In this document: positions 44,633 through 57,300 of the stretch, in pieces
How the letters are laid out: each line of letters begins with the position of its first letter
How positions within the stretch are numbered: position 1 is the stretch's first letter
DNA from: Symsagittifera roscoffensis
Taxonomy: Eukaryota; Xenacoelomorpha; Acoela; Convolutidae
Length of the DNA: 64,000 nucleotides
Assembly (NCBI RefSeq): GCF_963678635.1
Contig: NC_087071.1
Span: forward strand, 37,160,438-37,224,437
Direction of reading: 5' to 3'
The notes under the pieces: model-generated
Database searches by the model: none
What the model saw: only the letters and a program-made list of their open reading frames with translations
Told to the model about the DNA's origin: nothing
Position numbers and translations under genes: made by a program

Positions 44633-46224
44633 GGTTCGTGCAGTTTTCAAACAAAATCAGAAAGCCTATTAATATCAGGATATCGCACAAATAAAAATTC
44701 GGGATTTCGCCCAACCAAAATTGTCATAAATATTCCTTCAGTTATTCCAAAAAATTTTCATAAACCTATTAGCATCAGGATATCGAACAAATAAAAAAAC
44801 CGGATGCCGCCCAACCAATTGTTGTACATATCCTTTGAATTATTCGAACAAACTTTCATGAACTGAATCTAAAGGCTTAAAACGTTTAATCAAAAAAATA
44901 AAAGTTGAACTGGATATATTTTTAAAAATTTCAAAATATTTAAAATTTTCAAAAAAAGAAAAAGGTGAAAAGAAAGATCTCGAAATTATTTTTAAAACCA
45001 AAAATCTAATTTCACAAAATTATTTTCCTTGACTGTTTTTTTTATTTGTACAATAGTTTTTTTTTCTTGAAAGAGATGGAGAAAAGTGGAATTTGAAAAA
45101 GAAATGCAGGCGATGAAATTGGACCTCTAACATCTCACTTTCAAAAAACAAAGTATTATCTTCTTGATTGATAATTTTTTTTGATCATAAGATCATAATA
45201 ACAATATTGGAAAAAGTGAAGACAAAAAAACATTCAAACAAAGGTACTTACACCCAATATTTGTGAATTTTTGCTTGGCTTTTGCTAGATAAATTATTAA
45301 ATAAAATTGCTGAAAAAATTTGGTAATTATTGTTGAAATTTGATGAAAACCCTACTTATTTTCAATTTTTTTAAAAACAATGCCAAATGAAAGATGTTTA
45401 TTAAATCGCAGATTTTTAGACGGAGATTAGTTGAAAAAATAATTAAATAAAAACGAAAAAAGTTTGCAGAAAAAAATTTTGATTAAGTTAATTTTAGAAA
45501 AAAACTGACACAAAAAATTGGGAAAAGTTTTGAAAAACTGGAGAATTTTGAAGGTTTTATATTTAATTGTTTTTCCAGAGCTTGCCAAATCAAAAAGAGC
45601 AATTTTCAAATCAAATGATTTACAAAAACAGCTCAAAGAAACTTAAAGAAATTCAAAAAAATGAAAAAAAAAATATTAAAAAAAATTAGAATTTTTCAAA
45701 AAACTCCAGGTTAGTTCCCATTTCGGAAGTTAGTAAAAATTAAAAAAAATTACCACTGAACAGTTGTGCTGATCAGGTTTGCGTTGCTGAATGGGAAGTT
45801 GCGTTTGCTGAAACCAAAAAATCCATTTAGTTCAGAAACGTGATAAGGGGATCATTTTCGTTTGGAATTTATGAATCAAAACAAAACAAGAATACAAAAC
45901 TTAAAAATTAGTTCAACTGGTTACTTCAAAATGAATAGCTTTGCAAAGAAATATTTTTTTTCCTAGTGTTGAAAATATCATCAACGCTTTAAACAAGTCT
46001 ACAAAAATTAATTTTAATTTGGATTGTAAAAGACTATTTTTCGAATAGTAAGACCTACTGTGCTTAAAATGAGCGTGATGCTCTTGAGATACGATCAAAA
46101 CTGCAATGAATGTTTAAATTGCAGTAAGCAGTCCCGCGGAAAAATCAAGATTGTATCTTAAACAAAAAACCTTGAATAGGTGTCAACAACCGTGGCTTCC
46201 GACTCATTGATAATCAAAGCAAAA

Positions 46225-46304
46225 CTATTCATCAAGTAAAAAATCTTTTTCGTATGAAGGCGTAGGGCTTTGAGCGACCGACTTTTCACAAAGTCTTTGA
46301 AAAT
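46225..46304 (-). CDS. Probable 3'-terminal exon of an unrecognised minus-strand gene
   Basis: The acceptor ATTGGTTAG precedes 46304. In the phase set by the upstream exon (phase 1) it reads D-F-Q-R-L-C-E-K-S, then QSPTPSYEKDFLLDE and a TAG at 46227-46225. An alternative frame is also open through this exon, so the reading depends on the upstream donor. The product is not recognised. Confidence 0.35.
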
Positions 46305-46952
46305 CTAACCAATAGGTGTCACTCAATCATAAATTCAATAAGTTTTTTTGAAAATTGTTTTTCAATCACTCTAACTTTCAAAAATGTTGTCTTTTGTCTA
46401 CTGAGCTGCTATTTGAACTCAATTATCTTGGATGTTTTTTTAACTTGTTGTTACTGAAATGCAGGTTTATAAATTACGCTTTTCAATAATAAATTTTGAA
46501 TAGAAAAGTTGTAACATTTAAATTTGAATTCAATTGTTTCTCTAGTGGTTGTTCAAAGCACTTTTTTCTAACCGAAGACAAAATTTCTCTTTTCTATTAT
46601 AAATAAAGAATAAAGAAACCTCTACATTTAAATTTGAATCCAAATGTCAGCTAGTGGTTGCTCAAAGCAGTTTTTTCTAGCCAAAGACAGAAATGCTAAT
46701 TTGAAACTCAATAAATTTTGTTCAAATTAGCATTAATGATCTGATTTTCTTTTGTTTTGGTGACAAATAAATTTAGGACAAGTTTTTTGATCCTCGACAA
46801 TGAAAGCTTTCATTGGTTACTGTCGCACAGATTGAACAGATTCGTACAATAGTTTTTCGTAAATCTTTTTGAGATTTTCCTCTCTGAAAACAAAGGAAAG
46901 TTCTCAAAATTGATTAAAACAACACAAAAACAACAGGCCACAAAAAATCTAC

Positions 46953-47143
46953 CCTTTGACCTCTGGTAGTTGTTTTTCAAGTATTGTCTCAACCTCTTCA
47001 TCGCCGGACCAGTAACCCGAATCAATTGAGTTTTCGTTTGAAATTTTGTAAATTTTCGGAAGTTTTGGGTGTCAGTATCTATGAAATCGTCAACAAAAAG
47101 AATTCGAGAACTCAATCTCGTTAAAGTTTGTATTAGTGTTAAA
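46953..47143 (-). CDS. Probable exon of an unrecognised minus-strand gene
   Basis: The acceptor TTTTTTATTAG precedes 47143 and the donor AAAGG|GTAGAT follows 46953. The 191-nt exon enters in phase 2 and leaves in phase 1, matching the exon at 46304. It includes RILFVDDFIDTDTQNF and VTGPAMKRLRQYLKNNY. Its paralogue at 28583-28714 keeps the same frame with mainly conservative differences, but has a stop and is cut off. Upstream exons were not found with certainty; a GC-richer islet at about 47900-48060 is a candidate. Whether this is a host gene or part of a repeated element is open. Confidence 0.4.
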
Positions 47144-47540
47144 CTAATAAAAAAGATTTTTAAGAAGATATAGAGAATACTCTAAAAATGTATAAGCCAA
47201 TTAAAATGCAAAAGAAAAGGGGATGAAACTTTTCGAAGATGGAAATTTATTTGTATTTCAAAAAAATTTTGAAGTCAGATTTTAAACACATGCATGAGAA
47301 AAACTAGTTGGCATGGTTCAATATATCAATTTCAGTGGTTTTAAATTTTCCTAAATAAAATAGGTCGTTTAATCGTTTTCAGAATTTTTACCAATTTTTT
47401 TTATTTAAAGCTACAAACACTTATACAATTAATGGGACAGTTTTTGAGAGGCAGATTAAACAGTGATCAGATATACAGGTATGGAAGTTCTTGAACTATC
47501 TAGATCATTTATTGACCCGTTTGAAACATTTAGAACAACC

Positions 47541-49204
47541 TAGATTGTTTTGCTGCTAGCTCCTACCCGCTCTTCTTTTCACCCCCTGGATCGTGGGGTG
47601 TCCAAACGCTCACTACTAACATCGTCTACTAAGTTTGGAGTTTTTAGTTCAGGGTTTGTGGCCTCTAAATTCCCAAAAAAACGTCGAATTAATTATACCT
47701 TTTGAATTAAACTAACCGATATCATCTAATTCCAATTAATCGCACAAATACTTATCGTCTTTCCGAGGATTAAAATTTATGAAATGCTTTAAAAATTAAG
47801 AACAATGATAGAAGTTTTTGTGCAAATATATTTAAATTGCTTTTTTAACAACTCAGAAAAACAAGTTTTCAATTTTTCAAACAAAACAAAAACAAATTTG
47901 TTGACAAAATCCAAATTTGGGAAAAAGTTTTTCTTCTCTTCCGCGCTATTTACGGAATCCGAAGCAAACTGATGAAAATTCAACTTTGACTGAGATAATG
48001 TTTTTAATGGTAGTAGACTGAAAGGATGCTCTTCTGAGGTTTTTGATATATTTACTACTGAAAATGTTTTGCTAAGGAAAAATTTGACCTTCCAGTTATT
48101 TCCAAGCAATCAAAAATGATTTAAAGAACTCTAACAACGGTCGAGTAAGTGCGATCAATGAAATTTGGTGAATGGTGCAAAAGTTTTTCGGAGTAACCCA
48201 ATCAGAAAATCAATTAATTTAATACAAAAATTAAATGAAGCTTTTGATAAAATTTGGAACTACATGACTTCACCTCGTCGTATAAACTTTTGATTCAACC
48301 AAACTACTGTGGTTGGTAGACGAAAAAAGTGATGTTTTTTGCTTACTGGTCGTGAGTCTTACGCGATTGAAAAAAAAAACATAACCTGCTAACGTACCCC
48401 ACTGAGATCCGTGGGCATTTATTTAAAGTCAATGAAACTGAACAAAACTGTACAGAACTTAACCAAATGTCAGCCTTTGTTTTTCAACACAACGAACTGT
48501 GATATTTGATTAAATTTTCAACACTTCCTGGAATTCGTCTCTTTCCAACAAAGAATTACGATAAACGATTAAAGTTTGAGGATTTAATTCAAGAAAAAAA
48601 AACATTTAATTGAAAGTTTGTGAATATAGTTTAAAACTGGTATATTGGCTTGATGTAAGACCTAAGTTCATTTAAGTTTTGCTGTAGTAATGATTGATAA
48701 ATTGGCTTTGAAAAATTGATTTTGTTACCCAAATTGATAAAATGCAATATTTGCAGTTTCCATAAAAGAAAAAACTATTCATACAGTTTCTACATAATTC
48801 CAAGGGTAATCAAATTACCTGAAAGTTTTTTTTGTTCAGCCAAAAAACTGTTTAGTTTTGGTCCCCCTTTAATCTATGATTTTTTGGTTGTGTTTGTAAC
48901 CAATCAAATGACAAGTACCCTAGTTATTTAAATTCGTCAACGACAGAGGACTCTCATTATCTCGAACTCGAGTGCAATCGGATTGAATAAATTTTATATA
49001 AATTAAAAGAATTTTTTTGTGGTTACAAAATTATGTAAGTTAAAAGAAGTTTTATGTAATTTAAATTTTTTTTGTGAATATTATTATGTAATTAGGAAAA
49101 AAATTTTGTGATTAAAATTTCCATGTTATCTGTTCTCTGCCTATGGAATGTAAAATAAGCAGTGTTAGTGAAGAATTTTGGCTAAGTATTTGCGAATAAA
49201 TAGC
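47541..49204. other. AT-rich region with a dispersed ~110-bp repeat and a possible exon islet
   Basis: 47550-47660 (AACAACCTAGATT ... CTAGCTCCTACCC ... AACATCGTCTAC) matches 49605-49715. At 47900-48060 minus there is a GC-richer islet with several open frames and acceptor-like ATTTTCAG; I cannot fix a frame. Nothing else is supported. Confidence 0.35.
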
Positions 49205-49470
49205 TGCACCATTCAAATTTGAAAAAAAAATGTTGTTCCGACCATTGAAAGTGTACAGGAATTTCGTGATCGGTTATGTTTTAGCTTTTTTCCATGCAAA
49301 ATCGGGTAACACAAACAATCATCTGCATAGGTCGTGTGATATATTATTTCCACGATCTTTCAGTCGTGATTCAAACTACTCTAAAACTTTTTTCCAGAAA
49401 CCTTGCAGTGACTAGAAAGGTCATGTTAATTTTGTTGTCTATTTTTGGGCAAAAAAGCCGAGCAAACATA
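49205..49470. repeat. TTGTTCCGACC-family repeat, copy 1
   Basis: TGTTGTTCCGACCATTGAAA ... GGTTATGTTTTAGCTTTTTT ... CATCGGTCGTGTGAT-like sequence. It resembles 49850-50110 and parts of the 59244-60525 foldback. Confidence 0.55.
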
Positions 49471-49849
49471 ATTGTTTTTCAACTCAACTTAAACCTAGTT
49501 TTACCATAGTAAATTTCGTTCTCATCAATTTTACTTTTTCGCATTTTTTCGGCAGTTAATTTGGGGGCAACTTTGGAGAGGCAGAGCAAACCGTGAACGT
49601 CTACAACAACCTAGATTAATTTGCTCCTAGCTCCTGCCCACGCCCCTATTCACCCCTCGCCCTCGGATAGTTTGGCTCCCAAACACTTACAACCAACATC
49701 GTCTACCATGCTTTGAACCTTTAGTTAAGGGTTTTTCCTTTGTTTTGAATCTTTAGTTTCGTTTAAATTTTATCTTTAGAAATTAACTAACTGATGTCAT
49801 CTAACGCTAATTAATTGCAGCGACAATTTACCGTTTTTCCAAAATTTCA

Positions 49850-50110
49850 ACTTTATGAAAAAACCATTCAAAATTGAAAAAAAAATCTGTTGTTCCGACC
49901 ATTGAAATTGTTGAGGAACTTTATAACCGGGTATGTTTTAGCTTTTTTTCTCTCAAAATCAGATAACATAATCAATCATCGGAACGGAATGGGTCGTGTA
50001 TTAAATTATATTAACGATATTTCAGTTGTGATTCAAATGATTTTGAATCTTTTTTCAAGACACCTCACAGGGTCTTAAAAAATCACGCTATTTTTGTTTA
50101 ATTTTGGGCA
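49850..50110. repeat. TTGTTCCGACC-family repeat, copy 2
   Basis: Matches 49205-49470 (about 650 bp apart, same orientation) with CTGTTGTTCCGACCATTGAAA, GGGTATGTTTTAGC and AATGGGTCGTGTATTAAAT. Nearly the same series of words lies near 59930-60030. Confidence 0.55.
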
Positions 50111-51143
50111 AAAAAGTGAACGAACAGGCATGTAATATGTCTATAAAAATTTGTTTTTCAACTCAAATTTTGCCTAGTTTTATAAAGGTAAATATTGTTC
50201 CAATCGGTTTAATGTTTTGCAATTTCTCGGCAGTAAAAATTTAAGAACGAAGCAAAAAAATTTATCAATTTTAAAGAAATTTAAACTTTTTTTCTCGCTG
50301 ATGTTTTTTTCTAATTCAAATTTTGGAGAAAATTTTTGTTTAAAACACTTAAATAGTTTTACTATCAAAGTTTTTGTCTTGTTTATGTTCCTCGCACTGC
50401 ACCAAAAACAAAAAACGACGCAAATAAAACGTCTTACAAAATTTTGTTACAAAAAATTTCCGGATCTCAGGTCTTCCGCTGCAGAAAAGAGTCCCACCGT
50501 GTCGTTTATTGAAAATGTTCTGGTAAAAATTAGTTGTTCAAAAAAAAATGCTATCTGAACCGAGACCAGTAAATGATAACGTGACTAAATATCGCGCATT
50601 TTGAGCATGTGACGACCAAAAATCTTCCTTCTTGGCACAAAAAGCTGAACAAAACAAGCAGGACTTCTCAAATCACTCGTATTAAGTGTGTATAGTTGAG
50701 CAAAAGTTTCTGCTTCTGAAAAAAATTCTCTCGATTCAAACGTGTCTATCCAAGTTTCCAGAAGAAAGATGTGGTATGTGTTGTATTGAAATTAAAGCAT
50801 ACATTTGACAAAATTTTCCAATTTTTAGGTCTGAAGTCTGAGATTTTTTTTGGATTTAATTGCAACAAGGAAAGCAGGTTACTGTGCAGTTAGCACAGAA
50901 TGTTCCGACCATAGTCTTAAAAAATGAGATTTTTTTCAAAGTAATGTCGTTTTTTTCTGCGTGGCGTGATAAAAGGATCTGAATTAAAAACAAGAACTTA
51001 TGCTTAATTTTTCGTAGTGGAACCGACAATTTGCAACAAATTTTTTTTTTTAATTTTTGATTTTTTTTTCTTTACTAATAAGGGCTAAAAACTCCAAAAA
51101 CTAACTTTACTTGAAAAAAAATTTCAATTGAAAATTAAATGAT
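50111..51143. other. 3' flank of the serine protease gene
   Basis: AT-rich. Another GAATGTTCCGACCATAGTC word at 50898 marks a further fragment of the same repeat family. The protease transcript would end in this region; no single poly(A) site stands out. Confidence 0.4.
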
Positions 51144-51370
51144 TTATTTCCTTTCATTATCATTAACTGTTTTAGCTATCCATTTGTAGAACTTGGGCAC
51201 ACGGATGAAAAACATATGGCCCAAATAGGTCGGGTCCTCTCTTTTATTCCTGGCTCTAACTGTTTTATGAGTTGTCACTCCGTAAAGGCACTGCACGTGA
51301 CCACATCCGTCCTTGCTGACTAAGTACAGGGGGGACCCACTATCACCGCTGCTTGTGCAACTGTTCAAAA
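51144..51370 (-). CDS. Protease exon 5: catalytic Ser and C-terminus
   Basis: Acceptor TTTCTTTTAG|TTTTG. It encodes NSCTSSGDSGSPLYLV with the catalytic Ser, a Cys pair (GCGHVQC), LYGVTTH and the C-terminal helix FYKWIAKTVN, then TAA at 51146-51144. Confidence 0.88.
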
Positions 51371-54300
51371 CTAAAAGAAAATGACACTCATTTTTTACTT
51401 TTTTACAAAAAAAAATTGAATAATTGACATAACAAATCAAATAATCTCAACGAGAAACAACTCAGAAAAAAAACATTTAATGGCCGACATATGGCTAGTC
51501 AGTAATTCCAAATCGATCAAGTTTGCATTATCAAAAATTGGTCTAAGGCAAAATCTCTTGTTAAAGGTGAGCTCGGGACATCCGTTTTTTTAACCAACGA
51601 CAATTCTATATAAATATTTTTTCGAAAATGGCTAATTAAAAAATTGAAATTCGCATACTGAACAAAAAACCCAGAGAACATGTTTAAATTTTTTTTCTTC
51701 GAAAAGAAGAAAAACTACCAAAAATTGTATCTTGCATTTATCTAAGAGGCTTAACAGCAGTGATCCGTATAAAGAGCTGGCTATTTGATTCTGTTCCTCA
51801 TGGATAAACGTTCTCGCGAAAAGTGAACAATCACAGACATTTTTCATTCTTCAAGTTATTTATTATACAATTAGCTTCCCGGGTTGACAAAAATGTTATC
51901 ATACGATTCCATACTATGGAAAACTGCACAATTCCATAGAAAAAGAAATCTTATGAAAACCTCATGATAAGCATTTTTTCCATACAAGGGAATTGTATGA
52001 TAACGATTTTTTCCATTCAATGGAATTCTATGACAAGCATTCTTTTTTGTATGGAGGTCAACCCGGGTTGTGTTCAATCGAAATGGTTAAACGAGATTAG
52101 TTTGATTTGACGGCCTATTGTAACCTCATTGAGGTTTTGGTTAAATGACGGGTTGGGATCAAAAAATATCGTGGTTACAGGCATCAAAAGTAAATGCTTG
52201 CTGTTCCCTTCTCGTGAAAACTTTGTAACAACTGAACATTTATCAATTAGAGGCGACAACTGGATGAAAGCGATTAGTTAAGGATACTGTTACTTGTATC
52301 GAGTTTAGCAGTAAGAGTTAAAGAAAATTTTTCAGAAGTCAATGCTCCAAGTGTCACCAATGTCAAACTTCTTCGGGTTGACCTTCATACACCGAAATTG
52401 CTTATCATACAATTCCATACATCAAGTGTATGGAAGGAAAAATATTTGTCATACAATTTCAGAAAGAGGTTGAAAAAAGAACTTGTCGAACATTGTAATC
52501 AAACAAACTTTCTTCAAAAAAAAATTGTTCCATGCAAAATTTTTTTTTGTGTGCATAACGTAGGGTTGGATACTTTAATGTTAGAATTTTTTCCTTTTCT
52601 CTCAAAATTTTTTTCAAAAAGCTGAAAACATTTATTTCTTTGTATCGCATGTTTATTTATGCCTTGATCAATGTCTGATGTCTAAATGATTATCGTTGAA
52701 AATTTTTGCCAAAATTTAAAAGTTCTTACTCTTGTTAAATCATTTGTGAAAGACAGCTCTCAGAAAAATTGTAATTGCAAGACCGTTCAACCTTTGGCGC
52801 TTTGAAAAGACCAAGGTCTTTGTCATTTGAGTTCGGCTACCTACACAACCCAAAAGTTCTCAGTTTTTAAGTTTACAGAAGAAGTCAACTTTTTGATTTA
52901 TGGAAAACTACTTGTCATACAGTTTTCATATATGGACAAATGCTTATCATATAGCTTCAATACATTTTTGTACATATGGATTTGTATGGAATTGAATGGT
53001 AAGAAGTTCTCGTCAACCTGGGCTGGTAGCGACACTCATGGACTCCTCGGTTTAATTTTTTGGTCTTATCTGTCCTGTCCCTGTTTTGTTTTTGAAAATC
53101 AGTGATTGATCAGTCAAACCGTAGTGACTTACTTCAGGAAAAAATAACGAAACATCAAAAATATACAATTTCACATCATATATTTTTTATATATTGTGAA
53201 ATTTTGTTGAATTGTTTTTGGAAATTTGTTTATATTGAATTTTGTAAGCATTCGAAATTCAGTTATATTTTGAGCACGAATTGAAAAAAATTTTTCGGAA
53301 AAACAGGATTTTGAAAATTGTTTATTCGGTCAATTTGGAACTGTTAACGCGCTTGATATTTTGTGATATTAACACAAAAGTGACTGTTCAATCAAAACAT
53401 TCCAAATTGATTTAAGACAAAAAATGGAGTTAGCAAACCGTTACGAGAATCTAAGAGCACGCACCATTTTGCAGTTGGCAAAGCGTGTCGAAAAAATTTT
53501 GATAAATTCATAAAATAATAATAATTTGAAGGACAATCATAACATAACGTTCATAGTTTTGCCTTTTACGTGCAGTAAATTTTATGAATAAAAAAATTTA
53601 TCTCAATTTTTGTCAATAGATGAAAAAATTTCGACGCTTTTTTGGAGTAAGTCTGTTTAAAAACACAAATTTTAGAGCAAAATACCAGTATTGTCCACTT
53701 GAATAACATCCATAAAATATTCGAGATCGTCCTCGGGATCCAACTCCCAAATAGACCAAGGTCGTTCTTCCAGAAACGTCTCTTGCAGCACCTCGGCCCT
53801 AAAAATTATTCAAAATAACAAATAATCAAAACAAAAAACAAAAGCAAAAAATCGGATGCTATCATCAATTGACTCCGGTTGTTACTTTTTCAAATCAAAA
53901 TTACCAGAAACAATCAAAATCGATGTTTTTTTTCAATGGAAAGTTTTGCGTAATCAGCTTGAATGAGAAATCACTATGGTAGAAAGCAAAAAACAAAAAT
54001 TTGAAAGTGCCTCTAACTTCGACCAAAACGCACCAGAGCGAAAACCCATTGACCCTTTTGCTTATTTTTCCCAATTTATGAAAATCAAAAAAATTATGAA
54101 TATCAATTTAAGCTTTGCCTGCATAGTATAAAAGAATTTACTCATAATTCTTACTCTGAAATGTTATTTTGACTAATTTTTTGAAACTTTTCCGAAAAGT
54201 TTGAACTATAAAAAAGTGTGAACTGTTCGAGTGTGATATAGCAAATGTAATGGTAATGGCAACAGTAATAAGGATATTGTCTTTTCAAAGTTATGCTAAT

Positions 54301-57300
54301 GATCAATAATTATTCAATCAAAAGTTAGTCCGGTTTTTGTGATCGATGTGTTCTGTTTATTCCTCAGACCAATTAGGTGATCGAAATATTAGAATTTTTT
54401 AAAAAATCTTTAACAAACTTTATCCAAATTGGATTTTTTTTAATTAAGGGATTTTCAGATTTCTTATGATGCCGGAATTGATAAGGGTTCATATCCATCT
54501 ATTCAGAATGCTTTAAAAAACATTTTTTTATTGCTCAAATTACATATTTTATACTTGACATTGGTTGAGGTTGAAGATTAAAACAAATTGTCATGAATTG
54601 GCTTTTCTGGTGCTGGCAACATATTTTATACGCTGGTATTTTCATGTTTTAAAGGGGCAGTCGATAATGAACATATAGCTCATACTTTAACAATTATAGT
54701 AATTGCTAAAATGTCTTTCGGACAAATCTTAAAAAGCAATCTCTTACAATTTGCAAAAGGTTCAAATAGAAATCGACCTGCATGTTGGTCGAAATTTGAC
54801 GCTTCTGTTCAAAAAAGTCAACAGCAAGCTCGGGACAAAACCAGGAACGTTTGAGTTGCCATTTAGCTGCTCCATTAGGAGACAAATTGTGTAATTTGTG
54901 ACTTCTAATCGAAAACCGCACCAGGTTGAACACGGCTTGTTAGTCGAACCCACAAAACTACTCTCAAACTTTTTGAAGCTACAAAAAACAAAATGGCAAA
55001 CTTTTGTATCGCTCCTATTTGTACCTAAAGTAACAGAATTTTTCAAAAGTTTTTAAATTTGATTCGTACGGAGTACTTTGTAAGCAAAATAGGCTTTTTT
55101 TGACGTGGGTCCTGCAAATCGCGGTTCATCGACTTGGTTCCTTGACGGTCCTGTCGAGGATAGTCCTTTTATATTATCTCCTCATTTTCCAGACTGTGTT
55201 ACTTTGTTGAGCGATGCTCTTTATTTGCGACTAAAGGCCGTTTTCTTGCGTCCAGATTTTTTACGTGGTACCACTATTGCAGTCAAAATTGATCAGGCGG
55301 TGGCTAGAGGTCATGTGAGAACTCGTCCTCTTATACTATCATTGTCATCGCATGGGATCGCAAGCACGATCTGACAATTTCAAAGTGAACGCCTTACTAC
55401 TATGGTAAGTGCCTCAAAATTACCTTCCTTGGAAACAACATTTAGAATCGCAGAATCCACAACAACTTTGCTATTTTCGCTTTAGGCTACAAATCTTAAG
55501 TTACGACATTCTTTACGTCAAGTACACACTCTGGAGTGTGGTGAAAATCATAGAACTGGTCTGCGCCTGTACAAGGTTAAAAGCTTTTTTTAGGTCTTCA
55601 ATAGACAGAGGACCTAAAATGGGATTTTGTGTTCAATTACTATGGGATAAAATCATTTTGAAACAATTTCGATTACGCGATAACCCGCTTCGCATAAGTA
55701 TTTCAAATTAAGCTTTCAGCATCATAGATGAAAATTCAAAGGTAAACATAACTTGTTTGTAGAATTTGGGAATTCCGGGAACTTTCAGAGCAGTGATAAC
55801 TATCAAAAATCATCAAATGTGAGATGTCTTTTCTAAAAATGTATCGATATTTTCAATGAAGATAGATTCCTTTTTGCTTAAAACAGCTTTTTGGTAGCTG
55901 AAATAGTCTAAAAAAACACAACAAAAAGCTTAAGCTTTCGTCACTTTTTGCGATAGTCAGAGTTTGTCACTCGCTTGTAGCAGCTTCGAAGAAAAAAATC
56001 AAAAACACAGAATTTTTAAAAAGTTTTTAAATTTGATTCGTACGGAGTACTTTGTAAGCAAAATAGGCTTTTTTTGACGTGGGTCCTGCAAATCGCGGTT
56101 CATTGACATGGTTCCTTGACGGTCCTGTCGAGGATAGTCCTTTTGTATTATCTCCTCAATTTCCAGACTGTGTTACTTTGTTGAGCGATGCTCTTTATTT
56201 GCGACTAAAGGCCGTTTTCTTGCGTCCAGATTTTTTACGTGGTACCACTATTGCAGTCAAAATTGGTCAGGCGGTGGCTAGAGGTGAAGTGAGAACTCGT
56301 CCTCTTATACTATCATTGTCATCGCATGGGATCGCAAGCACGATCTGACAATTTCAAAGTGAACGCCTTACTACTATGGTAAGTGCCTCAAAATTACCTT
56401 CCTTTGGAAACAACATTTAGAATCGCAGAATCCACAACAACTTTGCTATTTTCGCTTTAGGCTACAAATCTTAAGTTACGACATTCTTTACGTCAAGTAC
56501 ACACTCTGGAGTGTGGTGAAAATCATAGAACTGGTCTGCGCCTGTACAAGGTTAAAAGCTTTTTTTAGGTCTTCAATAGACAGAGGACCTAAAATGGGAT
56601 TTTGTGTTCAATTACTATGGGATAAAATCATTTTGAAACAATTTCGATTACGCGATAACTCGCTTCGCATAAGTATTTCAAATTAAGCTTTCAGCATCAT
56701 AGATGAAAATTCAAAGGTAAACATAACTTGTTTGTAGAATTTGGGAACTCCGGGAACTTTCAGAGCAGTGATAACTATCAAAAATCATCAAATGTGAGAT
56801 GTCTTTTCTAAAAATGTATCGATATTTTCAATGAAGATAGATTCCTTTTTGCTTAAAACAGCTTTTTGGTAGCTGAAATAGTCTGAAAAAAAACACAACA
56901 AAAAGCTTAAGCTTTCGTCATTTTTTGCGATAGTCAGAGTTTGTCACTCGCTTGTAGCAGCTTCGAAGAAAAAAATCAAAAACACTCAACTGTTGTACAA
57001 GAAAAATTTTTTTTATAAATCTAGATCTGCACGCGGTTGAAGGAATAACTTTCAGCATTATTAACACTATTTCATGGCGAAAACAGATTTGAGGTGAGAG
57101 GCATTTTTGCATATCATATAAATTCCTGTTTTGCTCATGGTTATCAGAAATAATTATAGGTATGTGCTAAAAACCGAAAATAGTTCTCAAAATAACAAAT
57201 AAGCTTACATTTTTTTTTCATCCATAGAATATTTTTTGTGGAAAATATACTGAAATTTCCCATCAAAACTGGAAAAGTTTCCCAAAAAAGATTAATCGCT

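Larger units (their letters stand above)
44633..47540 (+). repeat. Long duplicated segment, copy 2 (homologous to 27290-29115)
   Basis: Collinear with copy 1, with a local extra duplication of the start (CCTATTAG-AT-CAGGATATCG twice, 44668 and 44765). It also has the ~945-bp block 46068-47013 that copy 1 lacks. The block contains the second of two minus-strand exons and the end of the first. The 67-codon frame of copy 1 is broken here. Confidence 0.85.

Noticed and set aside
46810-47115. 101-codon continuous minus frame as a whole gene
   Set aside because: The right part is exon-like, but it reads through a donor-like GTAGAT into AT-rich intronic sequence; the spliced model was preferred.
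50217-50558. 113-codon plus frame and similar Lys/Phe-rich frames across AT-rich sequence
   Set aside because: Composition follows AT-rich DNA, with no motifs, splice sites or conserved copies.
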